From: Actinocatenispora rupis
Lineage (GTDB): Bacteria; Actinomycetota; Actinomycetes; Mycobacteriales; Micromonosporaceae
Length of the DNA stretch: 64,000 bases
Reading direction: 5' to 3'
Assembly (NCBI RefSeq): GCF_016861975.1
Contig: NZ_BOMB01000049.1
Location: 18,859 to 82,858, forward strand
Below, piece by piece: positions 26,619 to 36,210 of the stretch. Position 1 is the first letter of the stretch. The number at the start of each line of letters is the position of its first letter. The notes beneath the pieces were generated by a model, which ran no database searches, had not been told where the DNA came from, and saw nothing but the letters and a program-made list of their open reading frames with translations. The translations under genes and the position numbers were made by a program.

Positions 26619-26752
26619 GACGGGACTCCTTTCGGTCTCCCGGCAGGTTATTGCCCCGGTTCGTCCGGGAACACCCCGTAAAGCCGCCATCGACGTAAAA
26701 CCGCCCGACGTACTGGCCCGACCGCGCTCGGTGTCGTCCCGGCGCCGGCATC

Positions 26753-26758
26753 TAGAAT
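26753..26758 (+). promoter_or_regulatory. Probable -10 box for glyS
   Basis: TAGAAT, close to the sigma-70 consensus, 75 bp before the GTG start. The intervening leader of about 68 nt shows no T-box motif. A second T/A-rich patch at 26690-26700 may contribute. Confidence 0.45.
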
Positions 26759-26833
26759 CGCCGCAGACGTGCTGGCCGGCGCGCTGCCGCAGCCACGCGC
26801 ACACCAGGAACCCGATCAGGTGGGACAGATCTC

Positions 26834-29803
26834 GTGTTGACGATGCAGGACGCCCTGCTGGCCTTGCAGCGGTACTGGACCGACCGCGGCTGCATGATCG
26901 TGCAACCGTTCAACACCGAGGTCGGTGCCGGCACCATGAACCCGGCGACGATCCTGCGGGTCCTCGGCCCCGAGCCCTGGCACGTGGCGTACGTGGAGCC
27001 GAGCGTGCGGCCCGACGACTCGCGGTACGGGGAGAACCCGAACCGGTTGCAGACGCACACCCAGTTCCAGGTGATCCTGAAGCCGGACCCGGGCAACCCG
27101 GTCGAGGTGTACCTGGGGTCGCTGGAGGCGCTGGGCATCGACATCCGCGCGCACGACGTGCGGTTCGTCGAGGACAACTGGGCCGCGCCCGCCCTCGGCG
27201 CCTGGGGGCTGGGCTGGGAGGTCTGGCTGGACGGCCTGGAGATCACCCAGTTCACGTACTTCCAGCAGGCCGGTGGCCGGTCCGTCGAGCCGGTCTCCGT
27301 CGAGATCACGTACGGCATCGAGCGCATCCTGATGGCCCTGCAGAACGTCGGCCACTTCAAGGACATCGCGTACGCCGACGGCATCACGTACGGCGAGGTC
27401 TTCGGCCAGTCCGAGTACGAGATGTCGCGTTACTACCTGGACGACGCGGACGTGTCGATCAACCAGGAGCTGTTCGAGGCGTACGCGACCGAGGCGCGCC
27501 GGATGCTGGACGCCCGGCTGCCCGTGCCCGCGCACGACTACGTGCTCAAGTGCTCGCACACGTTCAACGTGCTCGACGCGCGGGGCGCGATCTCCACCAC
27601 CGAGCGGGCCCGCGCGTTCGGCCGGATGCGGGCGCTGGCCCGCGAGGTGTCCGCGCTGTGGGCCGAGCGCCGCGAGGAGCTGGGCTACCCGCTGGGCGTC
27701 GTGGCGCCGCCCGAGCCGGCCGTCCGGCCCGAGCTGCCGACCGTGACCGGCCCGCGCACCGTACTGTTCGAGATCGGTCTGGAGGAGCTGCCGCCGCACG
27801 AGGTGACGCAGCAGATCGCCGCGGTACGTACCGCGGTGACGGAGAAGCTGGCCGCCACCCGGCTCGCGCACGGCGCGGTCACCGTCGACGGCACCCCGCG
27901 GCGGATCGCCGTCCTGGTGGCCGACGTGGCAGACCGCGAGCCCGACGCGGAGAAGACGATGCGCGGGCCGAAGCTCGCCGCGGCGTACGACGCGGACGGC
28001 AAGCCGACGAAGGCCGCGCAGGGCTTCGCCCGCGGCCGCGGCGTACCGGTGGAGGCGTTGGAACGCATCGAGGTCGGCGGCGTCGAGCACGTCGGCGTCA
28101 CCGTGCCCGAGCCCGGCCGCCCGGCCGCCGAGGTGCTGTCCGACCTGTTCGCCGCCGTCGTCACCGAGCTGCGCGCCGACAAGAACATGCGCTGGCGCGA
28201 CGGGAAGCTGTCGTTCACCCGGCCGATCCGCTGGCTGACCGCGCTGTACGGCGAGACCGCCGTGCCGGTGGCCGTGTCGTCCCTGCTCTCCGGCCGTACG
28301 ACCAGGATCCGGCGCACCGCCGAGACCCCCGTGGTCGACGTACCGTCGGCGGAGTCCTATGTGGACCTGCTGGCCTCGCACGGGATCACGCTCGGCGAGG
28401 CCGACCGGCGGGCCGCGATCGTCGCCCGCGCCGGCGAGCTCGCCACCGCCGCCGGCGGCGTCCTCGACGTCGACGGCGAGGCCGCCGTCATCGCCGAGGT
28501 CACCAACCTGGTCGAGGAGCCCAACCCGCTGGTCGGCTCGTTCGACCCCAAGTACCTGGAGCTGCCGCCGCAGATCCTCACCACGGTGATGCGCAAGCAC
28601 CAGCGGTACCTGCCGGTCCGCGACGCCGACGGCACGCTGCTGCCGCACTTCGTCGCCGTCGCCAACGGCCCCATCGACACCGACGCCGTACGTGCCGGCA
28701 ACGAGGCCGTGCTGCGCGCCCGGTACGAGGACGCCGCGTTCTTCTGGCGCGCCGACCTCAAGATCGCGCCCGTCGACATGAAGGCCGGACTGGCCAAGCT
28801 CACGTTCGCCGACAAGCTCGGCTCGATGGCCGACCGCGCCGAGCGGATCGCCGCCACCGCAACGGATCTGGCCCGCCTCGTCGACCTCGCCGACGCCGAA
28901 CGGTCCACAGTGGACCGTGCCGGCGCGCTGGCCAAGTTCGACCTCGCCTCCAGCATGGTCATCGAACTGTCCAGCCTCGCCGGCACCATGGCCCGCGAGT
29001 ACGCCAAGCGCGCCGGCGAGACCGACGCCGTCGCCACCGCCCTGTACGAGATGGAACTGCCCCGCGGCGGCGGCGGCGACGTGCCCACCACCGTGCCCGG
29101 CGCGCTGCTCGCCCTCGCCGACCGGCTCGACCTGCTCACCGGCCTGTCCGCGGTCGGCGAGAAGGCCACCGGCAGCTCCGACCCGTTCGGGTTGCGCCGC
29201 GCCGCCGTCGGCGTCGTCACCATCCTCCGCGCCTTCCCGCAGCTCGCCCCCATCACGCTCACCGCCGGGCTGCGCGCCGCCGCCGCACACGCCGCCGTCG
29301 ACGTCACCGACGAGGTCCTCGCCGACCTGCACGAGTTCCTCGTCCGCCGGTACGAGCAGCAGCTCACCGACGCCGGCCACGACCACCACCACATCGACGC
29401 CGTACTCCCGCTCGCCGACGCGCCAGCCCACGCCGACGCCACCCTCGCCGAACTGGGCAAACTCGCCCACGACGACGACTTCGTCGACCTTGCCCAGGCC
29501 CTCGCCCGCGTCCGCCGCATCGTCCCCGCCGGCACCCCCGCCGCCTACGACCCCACCGCCCTCGTCGAACCCGCCGAACAGGCCCTCCACCGCGCCACCG
29601 CCGCCGTCGCCGTCGACCTCCCCGAACACCCCACCCTCGCCACCTTCGTCCCCGTCGCCGGCGCTCTCACCACCCCCATCAACACCTTCTTCGACGACGT
29701 CCTCGTCATGGCCGAAGACCCCAACCTCCGAGCCTCCCGCCTCGGACTCCTGGCAACAATCCGAGACCTCGCAGCCCCCCTCCTCGACTGGTCTGCGCTG
29801 TAA
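26834..29803 (+). CDS. glyS: Glycyl-tRNA synthetase, fused alpha-beta form
   Basis: 989-aa fusion of the bacterial GlyRS alpha subunit (about residues 1-290) and beta subunit (from about 305). The alpha part has [17 protein letters not shown], the [16 protein letters not shown] block, and ENNW-type [21 protein letters not shown]. The beta part starts at [15 protein letters not shown] and carries [18 protein letters not shown] plus the HD-like and anticodon regions. It charges tRNA-Gly in the cytoplasm. GTG 26834 has AGGTGGGA 8-10 nt upstream. Many actinobacteria instead use the unrelated dimeric alpha2 GlyRS, so this form is notable. The last 400 bp become strongly C-rich. The stop codon forms part of the outer stem of element copy C. 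Confidence 0.95.
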   Translation: MLTMQDALLALQRYWTDRGCMIVQPFNTEVGAGTMNPATILRVLGPEPWHVAYVEPSVRPDDSRYGENPNRLQTHTQFQVILKPDPGNPVEVYLGSLEALGIDIRAHDVRFVEDNWAAPALGAWGLGWEVWLDGLEITQFTYFQQAGGRSVEPVSVEITYGIERILMALQNVGHFKDIAYADGITYGEVFGQSEYEMSRYYLDDADVSINQELFEAYATEARRMLDARLPVPAHDYVLKCSHTFNVLDARGAISTTERARAFGRMRALAREVSALWAERREELGYPLGVVAPPEPAVRPELPTVTGPRTVLFEIGLEELPPHEVTQQIAAVRTAVTEKLAATRLAHGAVTVDGTPRRIAVLVADVADREPDAEKTMRGPKLAAAYDADGKPTKAAQGFARGRGVPVEALERIEVGGVEHVGVTVPEPGRPAAEVLSDLFAAVVTELRADKNMRWRDGKLSFTRPIRWLTALYGETAVPVAVSSLLSGRTTRIRRTAETPVVDVPSAESYVDLLASHGITLGEADRRAAIVARAGELATAAGGVLDVDGEAAVIAEVTNLVEEPNPLVGSFDPKYLELPPQILTTVMRKHQRYLPVRDADGTLLPHFVAVANGPIDTDAVRAGNEAVLRARYEDAAFFWRADLKIAPVDMKAGLAKLTFADKLGSMADRAERIAATATDLARLVDLADAERSTVDRAGALAKFDLASSMVIELSSLAGTMAREYAKRAGETDAVATALYEMELPRGGGGDVPTTVPGALLALADRLDLLTGLSAVGEKATGSSDPFGLRRAAVGVVTILRAFPQLAPITLTAGLRAAAAHAAVDVTDEVLADLHEFLVRRYEQQLTDAGHDHHHIDAVLPLADAPAHADATLAELGKLAHDDDFVDLAQALARVRRIVPAGTPAAYDPTALVEPAEQALHRATAAVAVDLPEHPTLATFVPVAGALTTPINTFFDDVLVMAEDPNLRASRLGLLATIRDLAAPLLDWSAL

Positions 29804-30566
29804 CGGACGCTGCGGCGAACCGATTCGTCCGCTCGCGGCGCCGATCCGCAGCTTGTGTGCTGACGCACACGGCGCTGCGTCTCGGCTTGCGAGCGAACGA
29901 ATCGGACTCGCCTCGCTCCCGTCCCCCCACATCACCGTTACTGCAAAAACCAAGCTGTACAAGGGATGTCGCCGCCCGGAGCTGGCTTGATGGCCGGCGC
30001 ACCGTTCCACCGCCCCGACGCCACCGCCGGAATCCCTTCCGCCGCACGGGAATGCACCGGGCGCACCCCGTTGTCCCAGTGAGCGGGCCGTACGAGGGCG
30101 GCAGCGTCGAGTGTGGGTGTAGTACCGCGCTGGGCGCCGAAGGGCGCCACCATCACCCGGGTGGCGGGAGGGCGGGGCAACGAGCATCACCCGCGAACAC
30201 CGGTGACTGTGGCTGGTCAAGAGGTCGCCTACTTTTCGGGGTAGCAGTACGCCGGTGAATGAGGCCAAGTCCGGTTGTCGCACAAGGACTTGGGTCGGTG
30301 TCGAGAGGCGAACGCGAAAGCATCTGCCTACTTCAGGGGGTTTCCAAAGGGGGCTTCGCCCCCTTTGGCAGGAGAGAGCGCGAGAGAGGACAGCGTCCTC
30401 TCTCGCACCCCCAAGCCCCGGCAGGGGCGGCGAACACCGGGGAAACAGACAGCACGAGAGCGAGGAACACCCGGCGACTGGAGTCACACATAGACGCCAG
30501 CGAACGCGCTTCCGCTGGAGTCACACCAGTACGCCAGCGAGCCGCAAAGGCACGCCGGCGTACAAA
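29800..30566 (+). repeat. Multi-hairpin dispersed element, copy C
   Basis: Longest copy, between convergent glyS and an acyltransferase gene. The outer stem GTAACGG (29800-29806, containing the glyS stop) pairs with CCGTTAC (29935-29941). Inside it is the 17-bp stem 29820-29836 with 29889-29905 (one C-A mismatch at the same place as in copy B), capped by GTGTGC-TGAC-GCACAC. The shared module from about 30129 holds GGCGCC-GAA-GGGCGCC, CCAAAGGGGGC/GCCCCCTTTGG, GAGAGAGGAC/GTCCTCTCTC and CCCCGGCAGGGG hairpins. Two CTGGAGTCACAC repeats and a terminal inverted repeat at about 30531-30563 follow. A roughly 60-bp insertion relative to copy B lies at about 30066-30128. No protein is supported. Confidence 0.9.
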
Positions 30567-30567
30567 A

Positions 30568-30602
30568 GGATTCGGGTCACGAGGAAACAGTGACCCGAAT
30601 CC
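30568..30602 (-). terminator. Intrinsic terminator of the acyltransferase gene
   Basis: Perfect 13-bp stem GGATTCGGGTCAC (30568-30580) with GTGACCCGAATCC (30590-30602), 9-nt loop. On the minus strand it is followed by TTTTGT, a good U-tract. It lies 5 bp past the acyltransferase stop and abuts the end of element copy C. Confidence 0.88.
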
Positions 30603-30607
30603 GGGCC

Positions 30608-31798
30608 TCAACCGACGAGGGCGGGCACTCTGGCCCGCAGTACGCCGCGGATCCGTGTCCAGGTGCGGGTGATGAGGTTGGCGAGTGGCCGGGAGAACCG
30701 GTTTTCGACGCCGACGTGGAGTGCCCAGGCGATGGCGCCGACGCCGAGGAGTACGGCGGCGAGGACGAGGTAGCGGTTGATGCCCATGTCGCTGTGCAGC
30801 AGGTCGAGGGCGATGAATCCGATGTTCTCGTGGATGAGGTAGAGCGGGTAGGTGAGGCCGGCGAGGAACGCGACCTTGGCGGCGCCGGGGAGGGTGTAGC
30901 CGGACGAGATCGCGGCGAACACGGCGAAGATGGCGGTGACGACGACGGCGATGACGATCGGCGAGTAGACGACGTCGTACTTGTCGGAGAGCGCGTTGAA
31001 GTAGTGGATGGCCCAGCGCCCGCAGCACAGGTAGGCGGCGCCGAGCGGCAGCACGTACTTCCATTTCCAGCCGTCGCGGGCGATCAGTGAGAACAGCATG
31101 CCGGCCACGAAGTACGGCGCCCAGGAGGGCACGAGCACGAGTTGCAGCCAGTCGGGCGCGGGAATGTACGCGTGCACCATGGACAGCGCGAGCCAGCCGA
31201 GGCAGAACCCGATGATCCGGTTGGTGGTGAGCCCGATCCGTACGAACGCGAGCATGATCAGGTAGAACGCGAGTTCGATGGTGAGCGTCCAGTAGACGCC
31301 GTCGACGTAGTCGACCCCGTACGCCTCGGAGAACATGGACAGGTTCGTCGCCCACTGCGTGAACGACACGGTGAACCGGTCGGTCGGGTCGAACGCCATG
31401 ACGACCGCGGTGAGCGTGCACGCGGTCCAGAACGCGGGGTAGAGCCGGCCGACCCGGGACGCCAGGAACGAGACGGCGGAACGGTTCCACGCGCTGTTGA
31501 GAATGACGAACCCGCTGATCACGAAGAACAGCGGGACGCCGATGTTGCCGTAGTGGAAGACCCCGCCCGGGTCGCGGAACCCGGTGTCGGCCAGCACCGG
31601 ATCCGTCGTACTCGACCGGAACAGGAAGTGGAACCCGACCACGCCCACCGCCGCGAGCAGCCGCAGCAGGTCGACCTCGTGGTACCGCCGGCGGCCGCCG
31701 AACCCTCCGGCACGGCCGGACGCCGCCGCGGCGTCGGGACGGGAAGCGGGCGGGGCCGGGGGTGCGTCGGTGCGGCCGACGGTGGCGGGGGAGCTCAT
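30608..31798 (-). CDS. Acyltransferase family 3 membrane protein
   Basis: Acyltransferase_3-type integral membrane protein, 396 aa, with about ten transmembrane helices. After a cytoplasmic Pro/Ala-rich N-terminus comes the family start YHEVDLLRLLAAVGVVGFHFLF, in which Arg/His are the conserved catalytic-region residues. GVPLFFVISGFVI, SRVGRLYPAFW and YWTLTIELAFYL follow. These enzymes transfer acyl (often acetyl) groups to carbohydrates such as exopolysaccharides, teichoic acids or antibiotics at the membrane. The acceptor here is unknown as no glycan genes adjoin. ATG 31798 is preferred (AGGA just upstream). An efficient terminator follows the stop. Confidence 0.86.
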   Translation of the reverse strand: MSSPATVGRTDAPPAPPASRPDAAAASGRAGGFGGRRRYHEVDLLRLLAAVGVVGFHFLFRSSTTDPVLADTGFRDPGGVFHYGNIGVPLFFVISGFVILNSAWNRSAVSFLASRVGRLYPAFWTACTLTAVVMAFDPTDRFTVSFTQWATNLSMFSEAYGVDYVDGVYWTLTIELAFYLIMLAFVRIGLTTNRIIGFCLGWLALSMVHAYIPAPDWLQLVLVPSWAPYFVAGMLFSLIARDGWKWKYVLPLGAAYLCCGRWAIHYFNALSDKYDVVYSPIVIAVVVTAIFAVFAAISSGYTLPGAAKVAFLAGLTYPLYLIHENIGFIALDLLHSDMGINRYLVLAAVLLGVGAIAWALHVGVENRFSRPLANLITRTWTRIRGVLRARVPALVG

Positions 31799-32008
31799 CG
31801 ATCCTGTCGTACCCAACGAACCTGGAAAGAAACTGAGTACATTTGGGGCGTTCCGGTGCATGACCTGTGCCTCCCGCGGCCCGACCGCTCCGGTGCGTGG
31901 CCGGTTTCACACACCTTCGTCCCGTCCGGGTACGCCCGATCCGGTGCCCCGCCGCCCCTCGTCTAGGCTCGGCGTACCTGAACGCCGTACACCTCAACGG
32001 GAGGATCC

Positions 32009-32416
32009 GTGTCCGAGCGCACGCTCGTACTGATCAAGCCGGACGCCGTCCGGCGCGGCCTGGTCGGCGAGATCCTGGGCCGGCTGGAGCGCAAGGGCCT
32101 GGCCCTGGACGCGGTCGAGCTGCGCACGATGGACGCCGCCCTCGCCGACGCGCACTACGCCGAGCACGTCGACAAGCCGTTCTACCCGCCGCTCAAGGAC
32201 TTCATGACCTCCGGCCCGCTCGTCGCCGCGGTCGTCTCCGGCGACGACGCCATCGCCGTCGTCCGGCTGCTCACCGGCCCGACCGACGGCCGGAAGGCGC
32301 CCGGCGGCACGATCCGCGGTGACTTCGGCCTCTCCAACCGGGAGAACCTGATCCACGCCTCCGACTCGGCCGCGTCCGCCGAGCGCGAGATCGCCCTCTG
32401 GTTCCCGAAGATCTGA
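32009..32416 (+). CDS. ndk: Nucleoside diphosphate kinase
   Basis: 135-aa housekeeping enzyme that transfers the gamma-phosphate from ATP to NDPs. It starts with [21 protein letters not shown] and has the [14 protein letters not shown] region. The phospho-histidine is His116 or thereabouts in NLIHASDS, with the usual RGDFG upstream. Length is standard for actinobacteria, which lack the C-terminal extension. The GTG start has GGGAGG 6-7 nt upstream. It is monocistronic, with the downstream gene having its own -10 box. Confidence 0.97.
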   Translation: MSERTLVLIKPDAVRRGLVGEILGRLERKGLALDAVELRTMDAALADAHYAEHVDKPFYPPLKDFMTSGPLVAAVVSGDDAIAVVRLLTGPTDGRKAPGGTIRGDFGLSNRENLIHASDSAASAEREIALWFPKI

Positions 32417-32457
32417 CCGGTTCTCCGGCTCTGACGCGTTCTGACAGGGCACCGTCC

Positions 32458-32463
32458 TAGCGT
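32458..32463 (+). promoter_or_regulatory. -10 box for PNPOx-like gene (leaderless)
   Basis: TAGCGT, then 6 nt, then ATG 32470, with no ribosome-binding site. It is the same spacing as at the PBP and recQ genes. Confidence 0.5.
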
Positions 32464-32469
32464 GGGGTC

Positions 32470-32955
32470 ATGCGATGGGACGAGTTCGAGAAGGCGTGCC
32501 CGGAGCTTGCCGGCCTGGCCCGGGAACGGTTCACCCGGGACCAGCTGGCGATACTGGGCACGCTCCGGTCCGACGGTTCGGTACGGATCAGCCCGTGCGA
32601 GGTCGACTTCGCCGCGGGTGACCTGCTGTTCGGCATGATGTGGGAGTCCCGCAAGGCACTCGACCTGATGCGGGACCCGCGCCTCACCGTGCACAGCGTT
32701 CCGCCGAACAAGGAGAACCCGGACGGCGACCTCAAGCTGTACGGGACGGCCGTGCCGGTGACCGATCCGGACGCGCGCCGGGCGTTCGTCGACGCGATCG
32801 AGGCGCGCATCCAGTGGCACCCGCCCGGCGACTACCACCTGTACGCGTTCGACGTGCAGCGGGCGTCGCACGTCCGGTTCTCGGACGCCGAGGGGATGCG
32901 GGTGTCCCGCTGGCGCCCCGGTACCGAGGTGGTGACCGAACTGCGGCCCGGGTAG
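32470..32955 (+). CDS. Pyridoxamine-5'-phosphate-oxidase-fold protein
   Basis: 161-aa flavin-reductase-like split-barrel protein. The pattern AILGTLRSDGSVRISPCEV...LLFGMMWESRKALDLMRDPRLTVHS is characteristic of the PNPOx-like family of F420 or FMN-binding proteins in actinobacteria. The C-terminal half contains YHLYAFDVQRASHVRF. It may reduce small molecules or bind a flavin or deazaflavin cofactor; no substrate can be given. Probably translated from a leaderless mRNA. It is not coupled to the nei-type gene 63 bp downstream, which has its own ribosome site. Confidence 0.8.
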   Translation: MRWDEFEKACPELAGLARERFTRDQLAILGTLRSDGSVRISPCEVDFAAGDLLFGMMWESRKALDLMRDPRLTVHSVPPNKENPDGDLKLYGTAVPVTDPDARRAFVDAIEARIQWHPPGDYHLYAFDVQRASHVRFSDAEGMRVSRWRPGTEVVTELRPG

Positions 32956-33018
32956 CGCGGCCGGCCGCCCGGGGCGTACCTGCCAGAATCGGTGGGCGGA
33001 CGTCTTCAGGGAGGCAGG

Positions 33019-33837
33019 GTGCCGGAGGGGCACACGATCCACCGGCTCGCCCGGGAACACCAGCGGCAGCTGCGCGGCCAGCGGGTACGGGTGACGAGCC
33101 CGCAGGGCAGGTTCGCGGCGGGTGCCGCGCTGCTCGACGGCGCCACGTTCACCGGCGCCGACGCGTACGGAAAGCACCTGTACCACCGGTACCGGACGGA
33201 CGGCGGCGAGGTGCTGCGGCTGCACGTACACCTGGGGCTGGCGGGGAAGTTCTTCGGTGGGTCGGGTGCGGCGCCGGCTCCGACGGGCGCGGTCCGGGTC
33301 CGCATCGAGACCGGTGAGCGGTGGCTGGACCTGCGCGGGCCGATGGCCTGCGAGCTGCACACCCCCGCCGACCAGAAGGCCCTGTACGGCCGGCTCGGCC
33401 CGGACCCGCTGCGGCCGGGCGCGGACGATTCGGCGGCGTACCAACGGATCCGGCGGTCGGTGGTGCCGGTGGGTCAGCTGCTGATGCAGCAGGAGGTCGT
33501 GGCCGGGGTCGGCAACATCTACCGGGCGGAGCTGCTGTTCCGGCACGCGGTCAGCCCGTACCGGCCGGGTCGGGAGCTGGCGGCGGACACCTGGGCGGCG
33601 ATGTGGCCGGACCTGGTCGCGCTGATGCGCCGCGGCGTCCGCACCGGCCGGATCGACACGGTACGGCCGGAGCACGAGCCGCGCGCCATGGGCCGCCCGC
33701 CGCGCGTCGACGCGCACGGCGGCGAGGTGTACGTCTACCGGCGCGCCGGCCAGCCCTGCCACGTCTGCGGTACTCCGGTGGCCACGGCGCCGATGGCCGC
33801 CCGCAACCTCTTCTGGTGCCCCACCTGCCAACCCTGA
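33019..33837 (+). CDS. Fpg/Nei-family DNA glycosylase (endonuclease VIII type)
   Basis: 272-aa base-excision repair enzyme. Residues after the initiator are PEGHTIHRLA, and the Pro2-Glu3 pair is the catalytic nucleophile and acid of the family. PEGHT rather than PELPE points to the Nei side. The helix-two-turn-helix has GVGNIYRAELLF with conserved Asn. The C-terminal zinc finger is complete (CHVCG...FWCPTCQ, four Cys). It removes oxidised bases and nicks at the abasic site. The GTG at 33019 is fixed by the obligatory N-terminal Pro and by GGGAGG 4-9 nt upstream, so the longer frame from 32992 is wrong. Confidence 0.93.
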   Translation: MPEGHTIHRLAREHQRQLRGQRVRVTSPQGRFAAGAALLDGATFTGADAYGKHLYHRYRTDGGEVLRLHVHLGLAGKFFGGSGAAPAPTGAVRVRIETGERWLDLRGPMACELHTPADQKALYGRLGPDPLRPGADDSAAYQRIRRSVVPVGQLLMQQEVVAGVGNIYRAELLFRHAVSPYRPGRELAADTWAAMWPDLVALMRRGVRTGRIDTVRPEHEPRAMGRPPRVDAHGGEVYVYRRAGQPCHVCGTPVATAPMAARNLFWCPTCQP

Positions 33838-33899
33838 GCCGGGGTGAGGCCGCGCACAAAGCCTCGCCGGGTACCGGGTGGTGTCGCAGGATGCGGTGC

Positions 33900-34526
33900 G
33901 TGACAGTGCTTTCCGCGGTGGGGTCGTTCGCGGTGGTGGCCGGTCTGCTGACGCTGACGCCGGGCCTGGACACCGCGCTGGTGTTGCGTGCCGCGCTGCG
34001 CGAGGGGCGGGCGCGGGCGTTCGCGACGGCGCTCGGCGTCGGTACCGGCGCGCTGCTGTGGGGTGTCGCCGCCGCGGTGGGCGTCTCGGCGCTGCTGACC
34101 GCCTCGCACCTGGCGTACCTGGTGCTGCGGTACGCGGGCGCGGCGTACCTGGGGTGGCTCGGCGGGAAGATGCTCTGGTCGAGTTTCCGGACGCCGGCGG
34201 CGGACACGGTGCCGCCGCCGGCGACGGGCGGCGCCGGCCGGGCGTACGCGCGGGGCGTGTTGACGAACCTGCTGAACCCGAAGGTCGGCGTCTTCTACAT
34301 CGCGCTGCTGCCGCAGTTCCTGCCGCCGCACACCGCGCACCTGCCGATGGGGCTGCTGCTCGCGGCGGTGCACGACGCGGAGGGCATGGTCTGGTTCACG
34401 GTGCTGATCTGCGTGGCCCGCCTGGCCCGCCGGGTACTCGACCGCGTGGCCGTACGCCGGTGGATCGACCGGGTGACCGGCACCGTGCTCGTCGCGTTCG
34501 GCGTACGGCTGGCCGTGGAGCGCTGA
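33900..34526 (+). CDS. LysE/RhtB-family exporter
   Basis: 208-aa membrane protein with six helices of the LysE amino-acid exporter family. Family motifs are LTLTPGLDTALVLRAALREG near residues 20-40, GTGALLWGVAAAVGVSALL, YLGWLGGKMLW, and GVLTNLLNPKVGVFYIALLPQF. The expected substrate is an amino acid or derivative. GTG 33900 is preferred over ATG 33891 because GCAGGA sits 8 nt upstream and the N-terminus then matches the family. The stop lies 1 bp from the stop of the convergent TetR gene. Confidence 0.86.
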   Translation: MTVLSAVGSFAVVAGLLTLTPGLDTALVLRAALREGRARAFATALGVGTGALLWGVAAAVGVSALLTASHLAYLVLRYAGAAYLGWLGGKMLWSSFRTPAADTVPPPATGGAGRAYARGVLTNLLNPKVGVFYIALLPQFLPPHTAHLPMGLLLAAVHDAEGMVWFTVLICVARLARRVLDRVAVRRWIDRVTGTVLVAFGVRLAVER

Positions 34527-34527
34527 G

Positions 34528-35202
34528 TCACGTTCCGAGCAGGCCCGCGAGTACCCGGGGCAGGACGGAGCGGAACGGGTCGGCCGACGGCTGCCGGTCG
34601 CCCGACTCGGCGGCGAGCACGGCGGCGAGCTGCGGGAAGTCGCCCGTACCGGCGAGGTGCGTCAGGTACGTGGCCTGCCGCTGTGCGCCGGCCGGGTCGG
34701 CGCTCAGCTCGTGCTGGGTGAACTGCGCGGTCAGGCCCATGAGTACGCCGAAGAGTTCGAGCTTGGTCCGGGTGTCGGCGGGCTGGTCCGCCAGCACCCC
34801 CAGCACGTACTCCAGCACGAGGGCGCCGTGCGGCCCGAGGACCGGACGGGCGGTGAGCAGTCCGGGCAGCCACGGGTGCCGGCGCATGATCGCGCGCGCC
34901 TGCTCGGCCACCGCGACGAGGTCGTCGATCGTCTCGCCGGTCGCCGGCCCGAGCCGGTACTCCGCGGCTGTCGCGTCGACCATCAGGTCGAGCAGCTCGT
35001 CGCGGGTGGCGACGTACCGGTAGAGGGAGCCGGGCCCGGTGCCGAGTTCGGCGGCGACCCGGCGCATGGAGACGGCGTCGAGGCCGTGGCGGTCGGCGAG
35101 GGCGAGCGCGGCGGTGGTGACCTGGGCTCGGCTGCGTTCGGCGGGTCGCCCGACGCCGGCGCGTTCCGGCCGGAGCCAGATCGTGTCGTCGCGTCCCGCC
35201 AT
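34528..35202 (-). CDS. TetR-family regulator
   Basis: 224-aa repressor of the TetR/TetR_C_1 type. The DNA-binding domain is at about residues 22-70 (VTTAALALADRHGLDAVSMRRVAAELGTGPGSLYRYVATRDELL), with a C-terminal ligand domain of tetracycline-repressor style. It is divergent from the alpha/beta hydrolase gene. Two 21-bp repeats with TTTGCGAA half sites flank the -10 box in the intergenic region, the likely operators for autoregulation and hydrolase control. The inducer is unknown. Confidence 0.88.
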   Translation of the reverse strand: MAGRDDTIWLRPERAGVGRPAERSRAQVTTAALALADRHGLDAVSMRRVAAELGTGPGSLYRYVATRDELLDLMVDATAAEYRLGPATGETIDDLVAVAEQARAIMRRHPWLPGLLTARPVLGPHGALVLEYVLGVLADQPADTRTKLELFGVLMGLTAQFTQHELSADPAGAQRQATYLTHLAGTGDFPQLAAVLAAESGDRQPSADPFRSVLPRVLAGLLGT

Positions 35203-35215
35203 GCCGGCCTCCTCG

Positions 35216-35271
35216 TTTGCGAACGCTGTCTGCGAACCCTGCTAGACTACTTTGCGAACGATGTTTGCGAA
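35216..35271. promoter_or_regulatory. Paired TetR operators around a -10 box
   Basis: Two near-identical 21-bp repeats at 35216-35236 and 35251-35271, each made of direct half sites TTTGCGAA (second half TCTGCGAA in the first repeat) spaced 13 bp. Their starts are 35 bp apart and they bracket TAGACT (35243-35248), a plausible -10 for the hydrolase gene. The second repeat ends 11 bp before that start codon. Confidence 0.8.
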
Positions 35272-35282
35272 TGGAGGTCGAC

Positions 35283-36185
35283 ATGGTGGAGCGGGCCCGC
35301 AACGGCGCGGTCGAGCTGGCGTACGAGGACCTCGGTGGTGCCGGCGGCGCACCGCTGCTGCTCGCCATGGGCCTCGGCACGTCCCGGTTCTGGTGGCCCG
35401 ACGGGCTGGTCACCGAGCTGATCGCGCACGGCTTCCACGTCGTCTCGTACGACGAGCGCGACTCCGGCGAGTCGACCCGGCTGCCGCAGGCCGGTGGCGG
35501 GCACCCGGTTGTGTCGCTGTTCCGCCGCGGCGCCGGCTACACCGGGGCCGACCTCGCCGACGACGCCGCCGCCGTACTGGACGCCCTCGGCTGGCGTTCC
35601 GCGCACGTGTTCGGGCACTCGATGGGCGGCGCGGTGGCCCAGGCGCTCGCGCTCCGGCACCCGACCCGGGTACGCAGCCTCACCAGTTCGGCCGCGCCGC
35701 CGATCGACGTGAGCGCGCTGCGCCGCGCCCGGTACGTACGGGCCCGGACGCTGCTGGCGTTCGTCCGGATGCGGTTCCCGGACGACGCGGACGGCGATCT
35801 CGCGCTCGGCCTCGCCGTCGCGCGGGCGCTCGCCTCACCCGCCAACCCCGCCGACGAGGCCGCCGTACGCGAGATGGTGGAACGGGACCGGCGGCACGGC
35901 ATCCGCGGGTTCCGCGACCAGCAGGCGCAGAGCCGGCAGACCGCGGCGCGCTGGGACGGCGCACCGCTGCGCGACGTACGGGTGCCCACGCTGGTACTGC
36001 ACGGTGCGGACGATCCGCTGATCCGGCCCGCCGCCGGCCGCGACACCGCCGCCGCGATACCGGGGGCGCGGCTGGTCCTGCTGCCCGGCGTCGGCCACGA
36101 CCTGCCGCCGTCGTCCTGGCCGACCGTCGCCGCCGAGGTACGTGCCCTCGCGGACCGCGCCGACGGCGCCGGCCGGGCGGCCTGA
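35283..36185 (+). CDS. Alpha/beta hydrolase
   Basis: 300-aa serine hydrolase of the alpha/beta fold. The oxyanion region LLAMGLGTSRFWWP is followed by YDERDSGES, the nucleophile elbow GHSMGGA (Ser about 117), LVLHGADDPLI with the acid Asp, and the catalytic His in GVGHDLPPS near the C-terminus. Cap helices lie between about residues 135 and 215. It resembles aromatic-ester or lipid hydrolases, but the substrate is unknown. ATG 35283 has GGAGG 5-6 nt upstream. Expression is probably controlled by the divergent TetR protein. Confidence 0.87.
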   Translation: MVERARNGAVELAYEDLGGAGGAPLLLAMGLGTSRFWWPDGLVTELIAHGFHVVSYDERDSGESTRLPQAGGGHPVVSLFRRGAGYTGADLADDAAAVLDALGWRSAHVFGHSMGGAVAQALALRHPTRVRSLTSSAAPPIDVSALRRARYVRARTLLAFVRMRFPDDADGDLALGLAVARALASPANPADEAAVREMVERDRRHGIRGFRDQQAQSRQTAARWDGAPLRDVRVPTLVLHGADDPLIRPAAGRDTAAAIPGARLVLLPGVGHDLPPSSWPTVAAEVRALADRADGAGRAA

Positions 36186-36210
36186 CCCCGCCTGGCGCGA
36201 CGCCGGCCGG

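Noticed and set aside
26759..26833. T-box or glycine riboswitch before glyS
   Set aside because: No TGGNACCGCG core or tandem glycine aptamer motif is visible in the roughly 70-nt leader.
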